This document shows positions 6,324-12,672 of a stretch of 15,773 nucleotides of DNA, piece after piece. How positions within the stretch are numbered: the stretch's first letter is position 1; every line of letters begins with the position of its first letter. The stretch comes from Anaerolinea sp. (GTDB lineage Bacteria > Chloroflexota > Anaerolineae > Anaerolineales > Anaerolineaceae): assembly GCA_020216845.1 (NCBI GenBank), contig JAIWNK010000133.1:1-15773 (forward strand), given 5' to 3'. A model generated the notes under the pieces. It made no database searches and was not told the DNA's origin. It worked only from the letters and a program-made list of their open reading frames with translations. The translations under genes were made by a program, and so were the position numbers.

Positions 6324-8660
6324 ATGAGCCTGACCAATGCGCTTGCTCTGATTCCAAACGAGACGTTGGCGCGCGTCTATTTGGCATTGGCCCAATATCC
6401 CATCCTCAGCGAGCGCATTCGAGCGCGTATGCGGCGGGCGCTGTATGAGGGCAATTACATGACGCGCGAGCAATTCGAATGCGAGGTCAAACGCGTCTCG
6501 GTCAAAACCCAGGAGAACGAAGGTCTGCAAGACCCCTACTTTGAAGAAGCAGGCGAAATTTGGGAAGTGCGTCAGCAACATGTGCGTGACTTGTTGACCG
6601 ATGTCTTTTTCATTGAACATTTCACGTTTGAGCAGCTGGAAAAAATCATCAACGAGGTGTTGGCAGAAAAAGGGGTCATCTTCCGCGAGGTGTTGTATGG
6701 TCACAACCCCGAACAACAAACCGTTGAACAGGTGCTAACACAGGCGCTGCAAATTCAAAATATGCCTGCGGAGCAACGCGCCCGCTATGATGCGCGCCTG
6801 CAAGAGTCAAAAGTCGTGCTGATTCGTTCGCTGATCAGCGATCAGCTGCCCTACATTCACATCGCCAAAGAATGGTTCACGCTCGAAGACCTGGCAGACA
6901 TTCGCCAACGAAAAATCGGTCATGGTCGCATTGGTGGCAAAGCAGCAGGCATGTTGTTGGCCTACCGCATTCTGATGACGCAGGCTGATGAAGAACTGCG
7001 CGGCTGCCTGAAGAAGCCCGAATCGTATTACATCGGCTCAGATGAAATGTACTCGTTCATGGCAATGAATGAGCTGTTTCACTGGAACGATCAAAAATAC
7101 AAAAGTGAGCCGGAAATGCGGGCCGAATACCCACAAATTCAGGCCGAGTTTGAGCACGGGCGCTTTGCTGTTGACATCAGCGAACAGCTGCGCGACCTGC
7201 TCGACAAACTGGGCAACGCCCCGCTGATTGTGCGCTCTTCCAGCTTGCTGGAAGATAGCTTCGGCACGGCCTTCCCAGGCAAATATGAAAGCGTCTTCTG
7301 CCCCAATCAGGGCAGCCTGGAACAAAACCTGCGCGACTTGCAATGTGCCATTGCGCGGGTATATGCCTCGACGCTCAACCCGAATGCGTTGCTCTATCGC
7401 CGCAGCCGCGGCCTGCAAGACTACGATGAGCGCATGGGCCTGCTCTTACAGGTCGTTCAGGGCGGACGGCATGGCCGCTACTTCTTGCCCCATGCCGCCG
7501 GGGTGGCCTTCAGCCGCAACCTGTATCGTTGGGCGCCGCAAATCCGTCGCGAAGATGGCTTTGTGCGCCTGGTATGGGGGCTGGGCACGCGGGCAGTTGA
7601 CCGCGTGGGCAACGATTACCCGCGCCTGGTTGCGCTCAGTCACCCGACCCTGCGCCCGTCCAACGCTCCGAAGCAAATTCAGCGCTATTCGCAGCAATAT
7701 GTAGATGTGCTCGACCTGGAAGACAACGCCTTCAAAACCCTGCCGATCAGCGAGGTATTGAAGCCTGATTACCCGCCGCTGCGCTACCTGGCACAGCTGT
7801 ATGAAGAAGGCGACTTTTCCACCCTGCGTACGCTCGTCTCGGCCAAAGAGATGTCGCGCCTGGTGCTGACCTTTGACCAATTCCTGACGCGCACGCCGTT
7901 TGCCGAACGGATGCGCAGCATGTTACGCCTGCTGGAGCAGGCCTATCACAGCCCGTTGGATTTGGAATTTACCGTGCAGCTCAGTGCACTGGATACACCC
8001 CGCCCCAAACTATGCATTGCCATCTTGCAATGCCGACCGCAGAGTCAAATTCAGGCTGCCGAAGGGCGACTGCCAAACGATTTGCGCCCTGAAGACATCC
8101 TCTTTTCCACCCGGTTTGTGGTGCCGCGCGGCCACATCCAACGGGTAGACTATGCCCTGTTTGTGCCGCCGGAAGGTTATTTTGCGCTGAAAACGCCGGC
8201 CCTGCGTTCAGAATTGGTGCGGGCGATTGGACGATTGAACGCGGCCTTGAAGGACAAACATTTCGTTTGTTTTGGGCCGGGGCGTTGGGGCTCTTCCAAC
8301 CCCGATTTGGGCGTTTCGATTGATTATGGCGACATCTACAATGCCCATGCGCTGATTGAACTGGCCGGGGAAGGGATTGGCCTGCCGCCGGAGCCATCAC
8401 TCGGCACGCACTTCTTCCAAGACTTGCTGGAAGCACAGATTTACCCGCTCGCCATCTATTTGGACGATGCGGGCAACCGGTTTGAGCGGCGCTTCTTCTA
8501 CGACTTGCCCGATCACAGCAGCGAATTCATCAGCGTTGCGCCGGAGATTGCCGGGGCACTGCGCCTGTTGCGGGTGAGCGACTACAGGGCCAACAGTTAC
8601 ATGCGGATTGTGATGGACGACGACGAAGGTCGGGCAATCGGCTTTCTGGAGCAAGAATAG
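6324..8660 (+). CDS. PEP/pyruvate-binding (PPDK N-terminal) domain protein of unknown role
   Basis: This is a 778-residue protein. Residues about 195-445 resemble the ATP-grasp/PEP-pyruvate-binding N-terminal domain of PEP synthase and pyruvate phosphate dikinase: a glycine-rich IGGKAAG (203-209), LIVRSSSLLEDS (301-312) and a VWGLGTRAVDR segment (418-427). The swivelling phospho-His domain (GG-x-T-S-H type) and the C-terminal PEP barrel are not found, so it cannot be a complete dikinase. Residues 1-190 are mostly helical and unassigned. Residues about 450-778 are also unassigned but hold conspicuous motifs: GPGRWGSSNPDLGV near residues 651-664 and GTHFFQDL near 694-701. It has a perfect AGGAGG (6313-6318) and lies 37 bp after dnaN with no terminator, so co-transcription is likely. 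Predicted cytoplasmic; the substrate is unknown. Similar stand-alone proteins are often mis-named PEP synthase. Confidence 0.78.
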   Translation: MSLTNALALIPNETLARVYLALAQYPILSERIRARMRRALYEGNYMTREQFECEVKRVSVKTQENEGLQDPYFEEAGEIWEVRQQHVRDLLTDVFFIEHFTFEQLEKIINEVLAEKGVIFREVLYGHNPEQQTVEQVLTQALQIQNMPAEQRARYDARLQESKVVLIRSLISDQLPYIHIAKEWFTLEDLADIRQRKIGHGRIGGKAAGMLLAYRILMTQADEELRGCLKKPESYYIGSDEMYSFMAMNELFHWNDQKYKSEPEMRAEYPQIQAEFEHGRFAVDISEQLRDLLDKLGNAPLIVRSSSLLEDSFGTAFPGKYESVFCPNQGSLEQNLRDLQCAIARVYASTLNPNALLYRRSRGLQDYDERMGLLLQVVQGGRHGRYFLPHAAGVAFSRNLYRWAPQIRREDGFVRLVWGLGTRAVDRVGNDYPRLVALSHPTLRPSNAPKQIQRYSQQYVDVLDLEDNAFKTLPISEVLKPDYPPLRYLAQLYEEGDFSTLRTLVSAKEMSRLVLTFDQFLTRTPFAERMRSMLRLLEQAYHSPLDLEFTVQLSALDTPRPKLCIAILQCRPQSQIQAAEGRLPNDLRPEDILFSTRFVVPRGHIQRVDYALFVPPEGYFALKTPALRSELVRAIGRLNAALKDKHFVCFGPGRWGSSNPDLGVSIDYGDIYNAHALIELAGEGIGLPPEPSLGTHFFQDLLEAQIYPLAIYLDDAGNRFERRFFYDLPDHSSEFISVAPEIAGALRLLRVSDYRANSYMRIVMDDDEGRAIGFLEQE

Positions 8661-8674
8661 AACTTCTGTTCTAT
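8657..8674. terminator. Short hairpin between convergent genes
   Basis: ATAGAAC (8657-8663) and GTTCTAT (8668-8674) form a perfect 7-bp stem with a TTCT loop. The stem overlaps the stop codon of the PEP/pyruvate-binding gene and ends 2 bp before the mgtC-like gene's stop. It is short and AT-rich without a clear U-run, so termination is only possible. Confidence 0.3.
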
Positions 8675-8676
8675 CA

Positions 8677-9348
8677 TCAACTGATGCGATACGAGCGCAC
8701 ACCGGCGATTTGATTGAGCGCGGCGCCAAAATCAGCGAAGAAACGCGGGTCATCCCGCACCTTGATGACAAGGTCCGTCTTGGATTTGCCTTTGAGCAGA
8801 TTGTTTTCGACAATGACAGAATGCACCCGCCCACCAAACTGCTGCGCCAGGATCTGTAATTCCTGCTCAATGCCCGGGCGATAATCGGTAATGACGGAAA
8901 TAGTCAGGATGACATAGGTGTGAATGAGGCGTTTCTCAATCACGTTCAAAATTGTGAGCACGATCAGCAACAAAAGCGTTGTGGCGATGGCGGGCAAATA
9001 ATGTCCGGCACCGACGGCTAGACCGACCATGGCCATTGTCCACAGAGAGGCAGCGGTCGTCAGACCTTTGACGCTGGCACCATAGTGCAAAATGGCCCCT
9101 GCGCCAAGGAAGCCAATGCCAGAGACGACCTGTGCCGCAAGACGCGCCGGATCGCCATTGGGCACCAACGGACGGAACTGCATGGCAAGGTTGATCGAGA
9201 TGGTCATGGCCAGGGTCGAGCCAATGACCAGGACAACATGGGTGCGCAAACCGGCCGGTTGCCCCTGCCGTTCGCGCTCCAGGCCGATGACGAGGCCAAG
9301 TGCCGACGCCACCAGCAGACGAAGGACAATTTCAAATTCGGGGATCAT
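8677..9348 (-). CDS. MgtC/SapB-family membrane protein
   Basis: This protein has 223 residues. The N-terminal two thirds are about five membrane segments with the MgtC/SapB signature: RLLVASALGLVIGLERE (residues 10-26), AGLRTH (32-37) and the glycine-rich GIGFLGAGAI (77-86). Residues about 144-223 form a soluble tail of the ACT-like type seen in many members. MgtC proteins of pathogens help survival at low magnesium by modulating the F-type ATP synthase; most environmental homologues are uncharacterised, so the role here is open. An in-frame ATG exists 7 codons upstream (9369), but it lies upstream of a TATAAT box, and the conserved sequence begins at the ATG ending at 9348, so I prefer the latter. 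Its promoter overlaps a parS site. Confidence 0.88.
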   Translation of the reverse strand: MIPEFEIVLRLLVASALGLVIGLERERQGQPAGLRTHVVLVIGSTLAMTISINLAMQFRPLVPNGDPARLAAQVVSGIGFLGAGAILHYGASVKGLTTAASLWTMAMVGLAVGAGHYLPAIATTLLLLIVLTILNVIEKRLIHTYVILTISVITDYRPGIEQELQILAQQFGGRVHSVIVENNLLKGKSKTDLVIKVRDDPRFFADFGAALNQIAGVRSYRIS

Positions 9349-9357
9349 AGTCTTCTG

Positions 9358-9386
9358 ATTATAGCGCAAAATGTTTCACGTGGAAC
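9358..9386 (-). promoter_or_regulatory. Promoter of the mgtC-like gene, overlapping parS
   Basis: On the minus strand a perfect TATAAT (9363-9358) lies 9 bp before the ATG at 9348, giving a very short leader. The -35 position at 17-bp spacing (9386-9381, GTTCCA) falls inside the first parS site, so bound ParB would be expected to compete with RNA polymerase. Confidence 0.5.
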
Positions 9387-9387
9387 A
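9372..9387. other. parS: parS site 1 (ParB-binding centromere site)
   Basis: The 16-mer TGTTTCACGTGGAACA matches the widely conserved bacterial parS consensus TGTTNCACGTGAAACA when read on the minus strand. ParB loads here as a CTP-dependent clamp, spreads, and recruits ParA and SMC for chromosome segregation. The site lies in the intergenic gap, not in coding sequence. Confidence 0.93.
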
Positions 9388-9408
9388 TTGGCTTTGGCCC
9401 CGAGTTTT

Positions 9409-9424
9409 TGTTTCACGTGAAACA
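9409..9424. other. parS: parS site 2 (perfect 16-bp palindrome)
   Basis: TGTTTCACGTGAAACA is a fully symmetric, ideal parS. It lies 21 bp from site 1, a centre-to-centre distance of 37 bp (about 3.5 helical turns). Clustered parS sites are usually close to the replication origin. The parA and parB genes are not in the window. Confidence 0.95.
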
Positions 9425-9425
9425 A

Positions 9426-9453
9426 AATGCCCCTGTTTGTCCACAGGGGCATT
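9426..9453 (-). terminator. Rho-independent terminator of the GntR-slipin-CPBP unit
   Basis: An 11-bp perfect stem (9426-9436 with 9443-9453, core ATGCCCCTGT) has a 6-nt loop. On the minus strand it is followed by TTTTGTTT. It lies 25 bp past the stop of the CPBP gene, so it terminates that operon just before parS site 2. Confidence 0.82.
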
Positions 9454-9478
9454 GGCTTCTTCCATCAACCAACCAGGC

Positions 9479-10426
9479 TCAAGCGCTCGGCGGTTCAACC
9501 GCAACCGGTTGAGGCACCGTCCAGGCGCGACGGCTGAGCAAAAGCAGCAACGCTGCCAGGGCAAAGCCCGCTGAGCCGATCAGCCCGGCAGTCGAGGGCC
9601 CCAAAATTGGGTTGGGTTGTCCCTGCACCGCGAACAACACGATCCCGGCAAAGCCATTCACCAGGCCATGCCCAATCACCGCCGGCCACACACTCCCAGC
9701 TCGCACAACCGCCCAGCCCAAGAAAGTGCCCATCACAAAGGTGAACCAGGTCATCACCACAATCCCCAACCAGGGCGCCCCGGCGTATTCCAGGCCGTAG
9801 TTATGCCCCATGGCAATTATCGGCGCGTGCCATAGCCCCCAAATGACGCCCATCAACAGCATGGCCTTGCGCGCCCCCAGGCCGATCAATTTCGGCTGCA
9901 AATAGGCCCGCCAGCCAAATTCTTCCCCCAAAATCGGCAACACATTGACGATTGGGGCAATCACAATGGCAACCAGCCCTTGCACAATCACCAACGGCCA
10001 CAGCGCCACCTGCGGCATGACCTGTCCAGCCTGCGCCGCCTGTGCTTCCAGCATGGACTGCAAGGTGCCCAAGTTGGCATCAAAATACTGCGGGAAGAGC
10101 GCAAAAAACAACGCCGCCCCCGCCAACAGCAGCAGCGGACTGCCAAGCCACACGATCAGCCAATAGCGCCAGCCCTGTTTGAAGTTGAGGCGCAGATACA
10201 GGTCTTGCCAGCCCTCATGCGTCACCCAGCGCGTCAACACGTGCGCCAGCGCCGGCGCTGCCATGTAGCCCGTTGCCAGCAGCACCAATGCCAGCGTCAG
10301 GCCACCGCCCAAATCGGGGCTATTTTGCAGGCCACCGGTCAGGGCAATCACCAACGCCACAGCCCAGGCAATGCCAAAAGCAAAGCCCAAAAAAATAGCG
10401 ATTCGCTTCCAATCCGTCGTTTGCAT
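9479..10426 (-). CDS. CPBP-family intramembrane glutamic protease (CAAX/Abi type)
   Basis: This is a polytopic membrane protein of 315 residues with about eight hydrophobic segments. It carries the three motifs of the CPBP (Rce1-like, M79) family: EEFGWR (E168, E169, R173), the H200 motif in GLWHAP, and H253 in VIGHGLVNG. Together these form the catalytic site within the membrane. Eukaryotic Rce1 cleaves prenylated CAAX proteins; bacterial members act on various membrane or bacteriocin-related substrates, and this one's substrate is unknown. The ATG is 1 bp from the stop of the slipin gene, and its AAAGGAG lies within the slipin gene's last codons, so translational coupling is likely. It is the last gene of the GntR-led unit. 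Confidence 0.9.
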   Translation of the reverse strand: MQTTDWKRIAIFLGFAFGIAWAVALVIALTGGLQNSPDLGGGLTLALVLLATGYMAAPALAHVLTRWVTHEGWQDLYLRLNFKQGWRYWLIVWLGSPLLLLAGAALFFALFPQYFDANLGTLQSMLEAQAAQAGQVMPQVALWPLVIVQGLVAIVIAPIVNVLPILGEEFGWRAYLQPKLIGLGARKAMLLMGVIWGLWHAPIIAMGHNYGLEYAGAPWLGIVVMTWFTFVMGTFLGWAVVRAGSVWPAVIGHGLVNGFAGIVLFAVQGQPNPILGPSTAGLIGSAGFALAALLLLLSRRAWTVPQPVAVEPPSA

Positions 10427-10427
10427 G

Positions 10428-11354
10428 TCATTTCTCCTTTGGCTCAGGCTGCGCCAATTGGTTTTGCGCCAGCGAAACCATGCCGCTCAAGCCGCCCAAA
10501 TTCATCGTATCCACGGCGCTGCTGGGCACAATCACCAGTGCGCCTTTTTCCTTCAGCCCCTCGAAGAGCATATTCATTGCCCGCAGGTGCAGCGCCGTCG
10601 GATTGTCGCGATAGGCCTGCGCAGCATCGGCAAACGATTGCGCAATCTGCTTCTCGCTTTCACCCAAAATGACGCGCGCCTGTCGTTCGCGTTCCGCCTG
10701 CGCCTGCCGCGACATGGCATCTTCCAAATCCGGCGGAATGACAACATCGCGAATTTCAACCGATTGCACCGTAATGCCCCAGGGCGTCGTGCGCTCATCA
10801 ATGATCTTTTGCAAATCTGCATCCATGCGCGCCCGTCCAATCAAGATATCCGCCAGTGACATTTGCCCAATCACCTCGCGCAGCGCCGTTTGCGCCGCCC
10901 AGGTAATCGCCGTACGATAATCTTCAACCTCCAATGCCGCCTTTTCTGCATCCCACACGACCCAAAACAGCACCGCATCCACGTTGACCGGCACGGTGTC
11001 GCGGGTGAGGGTCTTTTCGGCGCTGAAGGGTGTGACCATGACACGCTGATCAATCCAGGCACCCAGCGTATCAATCACCGGCCAGACCCAAAACATGCCC
11101 GGGCCGCGCAAGCCCGCAAAGCGCCCAAGCCGCAGCAAAACCACCTTTTCCCACTGTTGCGCCACGCGCAAACTGTACAGAAAAATCATCCCCAACAACA
11201 GCAGGGCGAAGAAGATCGCCAATTGCAGCCCAATGTCAACGCGGTCTTCCAAAAAGACGTTGATCAAAACACCAGCCGTGATGAACACAAGCCCCAGGAA
11301 CAGCCCCGGGGCACTGATGTGCTGCTTTGTTTCCTTTGAAGTTGTCTTTGCCAT
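10428..11354 (-). CDS. Slipin / SPFH (Band 7) membrane protein
   Basis: This stomatin-like scaffold protein has 308 residues. Two hydrophobic segments (about 16-34 and 42-62) anchor it in the membrane. Residues about 64-250 form the SPFH domain, with the stomatin-type elements LRLGRFAGLRGPG (74-86), DTVPVNVDAVLFW, TALREVIG and WGI-x-V-x-x-VEIRDV-x-IP, followed by a helical Ala/Glu/Arg-rich stretch (AQAERERQAR) that usually drives oligomerisation. Slipins organise membrane microdomains and often sit beside membrane proteases. In many genomes the partner is an NfeD-type protease; here it is a CPBP protease, which is unusual. The gene lies 57 bp downstream of the GntR regulator and 1 bp upstream of the CPBP gene. 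A purine-rich AGAGAG about 8 bp before the ATG can serve as ribosome binding site. Confidence 0.92.
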   Translation of the reverse strand: MAKTTSKETKQHISAPGLFLGLVFITAGVLINVFLEDRVDIGLQLAIFFALLLLGMIFLYSLRVAQQWEKVVLLRLGRFAGLRGPGMFWVWPVIDTLGAWIDQRVMVTPFSAEKTLTRDTVPVNVDAVLFWVVWDAEKAALEVEDYRTAITWAAQTALREVIGQMSLADILIGRARMDADLQKIIDERTTPWGITVQSVEIRDVVIPPDLEDAMSRQAQAERERQARVILGESEKQIAQSFADAAQAYRDNPTALHLRAMNMLFEGLKEKGALVIVPSSAVDTMNLGGLSGMVSLAQNQLAQPEPKEK

Positions 11355-11411
11355 CCAGATACTCTCTTTCTATCAAAAAAACGAATTGAACAGACCCAAA
11401 AGGTCACGCCA

Positions 11412-11834
11412 TCAAACAGCGTGGGGAGGTGACGGCGGCTCGCCATCCTCCCAGTCCTGCAGTTGTCGCTCAAACAGGGCGCGCAGCTCTTGCGCGTCCA
11501 TGCCCAGCCGGCGCGCTTCAGACACGCATTGTTGCAACAGCCCAATCAACCGTTCGCGGCGCAGCTGTTGCGCGGTTTGTGCATCGGGCGTGCTGACGAT
11601 GTAGGTGCCGCGCCCTTGCTGCGTCGAAATCAGGCCAGCCTGATCGAGCAGGCGATACGCTCGCGCCACGGTGTTGAAATTGATGCGCAGTTGAGCCGCC
11701 AATTGCCGCACAGTCGGCAACTGATCGCCAGGGCGCAACGCACCGCTGCGCACTTGCTGCTCAATCTGCTCCACCAATTGTGCATACACCGGGGGAGCAC
11801 TTGCACCAAAATCAACCGTCAAGAGCAACGCCAT
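11412..11834 (-). CDS. GntR-family transcriptional regulator, YtrA-like
   Basis: This regulator has 140 residues. Residues about 14-80 form the GntR winged helix, with PVYAQLVEQIEQQVRSG, GDQLPTVRQLAAQLRIN and TVARAYRLLDQAGLI-x-x-x-x-GRGTYI landmarks. The remaining 60 residues are a short helical tail, as in the YtrA subfamily, which lacks a large effector domain. YtrA-type genes typically head operons of membrane or transport genes and repress their own promoter. I chose the ATG at 11834 (GAGG 6 bp upstream) because the fold starts just after it; 51 in-frame upstream codons run through an AT-rich promoter region and do not resemble the family. It leads the slipin and CPBP genes. Four 8-bp repeats over its promoter are the likely operator. 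Confidence 0.9.
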   Translation of the reverse strand: MALLLTVDFGASAPPVYAQLVEQIEQQVRSGALRPGDQLPTVRQLAAQLRINFNTVARAYRLLDQAGLISTQQGRGTYIVSTPDAQTAQQLRRERLIGLLQQCVSEARRLGMDAQELRALFERQLQDWEDGEPPSPPHAV

Positions 11835-11850
11835 CCTGTACCTCAAACAG

Positions 11851-11882
11851 ATTGTATCATTGTATTTTTGTATTATTGTATG
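11851..11882. promoter_or_regulatory. Four contiguous 8-bp repeats over the GntR promoter
   Basis: The octamers ATTGTATC, ATTGTATT, TTTGTATT and ATTGTATG follow each other without gaps at 11851, 11859, 11867 and 11875. On the minus strand they supply TACAAT -10-like hexamers (11856-11851 and 11864-11859). This is the expected place for an autoregulatory operator of the GntR protein. Confidence 0.65.
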
Positions 11883-11907
11883 CAAGAACCCGCGCCTTGT
11901 CAAGGAT

Positions 11908-11927
11908 TTCTTCACAACTTCTTCACA
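11908..11927 (+). promoter_or_regulatory. Tandem TTCTTCACA repeats, 11-bp period
   Basis: The 9-mer TTCTTCACA occurs at 11908-11916 and again at 11919-11927, exactly 11 bp apart. That is the spacing of half-sites used by OmpR/PhoB-type response regulators. The pair is centred about 40 bp upstream of the TACAAT at 11959, a suitable position for an activator. Confidence 0.4.
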
Positions 11928-11956
11928 CAGCGCGCAAATCTTTTTCATAGGATGTG

Positions 11957-11967
11957 GATACAATCTG
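11957..11967 (+). promoter_or_regulatory. -10 region of the DUF2202 gene
   Basis: TACAAT (11959-11964) is the best -10 hexamer upstream of the ATG at 12015. The surrounding GATACAATCTG is the exact reverse complement of 11848-11858, the start-side end of the divergent GntR promoter. No clear -35 box is seen, which fits activator dependence. Confidence 0.45.
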
Positions 11968-12014
11968 AATCGTTCCATCAAGAACACATCCTTTACAAAC
12001 TTTTGGAGGTAACC

Positions 12015-12605
12015 ATGTCAAAACTGATGAAAATCTTAACGTCGTTGGTTCTGGTCAGCCTGCTGACCGTTGTTGTCCTGGGCGCCCTGACGCCCAACCC
12101 TGTTTCTGCCGCAGCGTTGGAAGGACGCGGTGGCCCGGGGGGCCGCACCGATCGTGGCAGCGTCACCCCGCCCGGTAACGGCTATGTCGGTCAAGACCCG
12201 GCGCAGACATCGCTCAGCGCTGCCGAAGCCGAAGCGTTGCAGCGTGCCATCCTGGAAGAATATGGCGCCTACAACCTTTATCAGGCCGTCAATGCTCAGT
12301 TGGGCTCGCCCATCCCCTTCAACAACATCGCCCGCTCGGAACAGCAACACATTCAGGCCCTCGTTCGCCAGGCTGAAAAATATGGCGTGCCGGTGCCAGC
12401 CAACCCCGGCCTGACCAACCCGCCCGCCTTCAGCTCCCTGTCTGAGGCCTGCGCCCTGGGCGTGAATGCCGAGATCGCCGATGCCGCCCTGTATGACGAG
12501 CTCAAAGCCGTCACCACGCACAGCGACCTGATCTTTGTCTACAATCGCCTGCAAAGCGCTTCGCTCACGCAACATCTGCCCGCCTTCCAGGCCTGCGTTC
12601 CCTAA
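12015..12605 (+). CDS. Secreted DUF2202 ferritin-like domain protein
   Basis: This protein has 196 residues. Residues 1-32 look like a Sec signal peptide (two Lys, a hydrophobic core, cleavage probably near PVSA-A). A Gly/Arg-rich low-complexity stretch (about 37-60) follows. Residues about 68-194 form a four-helix DUF2202 domain of the ferritin-like superfamily. Candidate metal ligands are E81/E82 in ILEEYGAY, E109 and H112 in SEQQH, E153 in NAEIAD and H187 in TQHL. C146 and C194 could form a disulfide, consistent with an extracytoplasmic location. Function in this family is not established; iron binding or oxidative protection is inference from the fold. GGAGG (12005-12009) sets the ATG start; a long in-frame upstream extension runs through the regulatory region and is rejected. 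A strong terminator follows. Confidence 0.85.
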   Translation: MSKLMKILTSLVLVSLLTVVVLGALTPNPVSAAALEGRGGPGGRTDRGSVTPPGNGYVGQDPAQTSLSAAEAEALQRAILEEYGAYNLYQAVNAQLGSPIPFNNIARSEQQHIQALVRQAEKYGVPVPANPGLTNPPAFSSLSEACALGVNAEIADAALYDELKAVTTHSDLIFVYNRLQSASLTQHLPAFQACVP

Positions 12606-12617
12606 ATCGTTCTCACA

Positions 12618-12658
12618 CTGGGCAGGTACAATATCGTACCTGCCCAGCTTTTGTTTTT
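12618..12658 (+). terminator. Rho-independent terminator of the DUF2202 gene
   Basis: A perfect 12-bp stem (12618-12629 with 12636-12647, CTGGGCAGGTAC) with a 6-nt loop is followed by CTTTTGTTTTT. It lies 13 bp after the stop and separates this gene from the Fe-S operon. Confidence 0.95.
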
Positions 12659-12672
12659 GAAGAGAGGTCCCT

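Noticed and set aside
9437..9445. TTGTCCACA, one mismatch from a DnaA box
   Set aside because: A single imperfect copy inside a terminator loop; no cluster of DnaA boxes or AT-rich unwinding region is seen, so no origin is called in the window.
9371..9574. A 67-codon plus-strand frame beginning MFHVEH
   Set aside because: The start is the parS sequence itself translated (MFHVEH is a well-known artefact of parS). It runs through a terminator hairpin and antisense to the CPBP gene, with no ribosome binding site.
11953..11961. TGTGGATAC, a DnaA-box-like 9-mer
   Set aside because: An isolated near-match overlapping a -10 region; chance or promoter sequence is the simpler explanation.
11835..11987. 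N-terminal extension of the GntR regulator
   Set aside because: It would translate the repeat array and the divergent promoter; the family fold starts after the ATG at 11834, which has its own GAGG.
11463..12014. Long N-terminal extension of the DUF2202 protein
   Set aside because: It lies antisense to the GntR gene and would bury a clear signal peptide and the GGAGG-ATG start at 12015.
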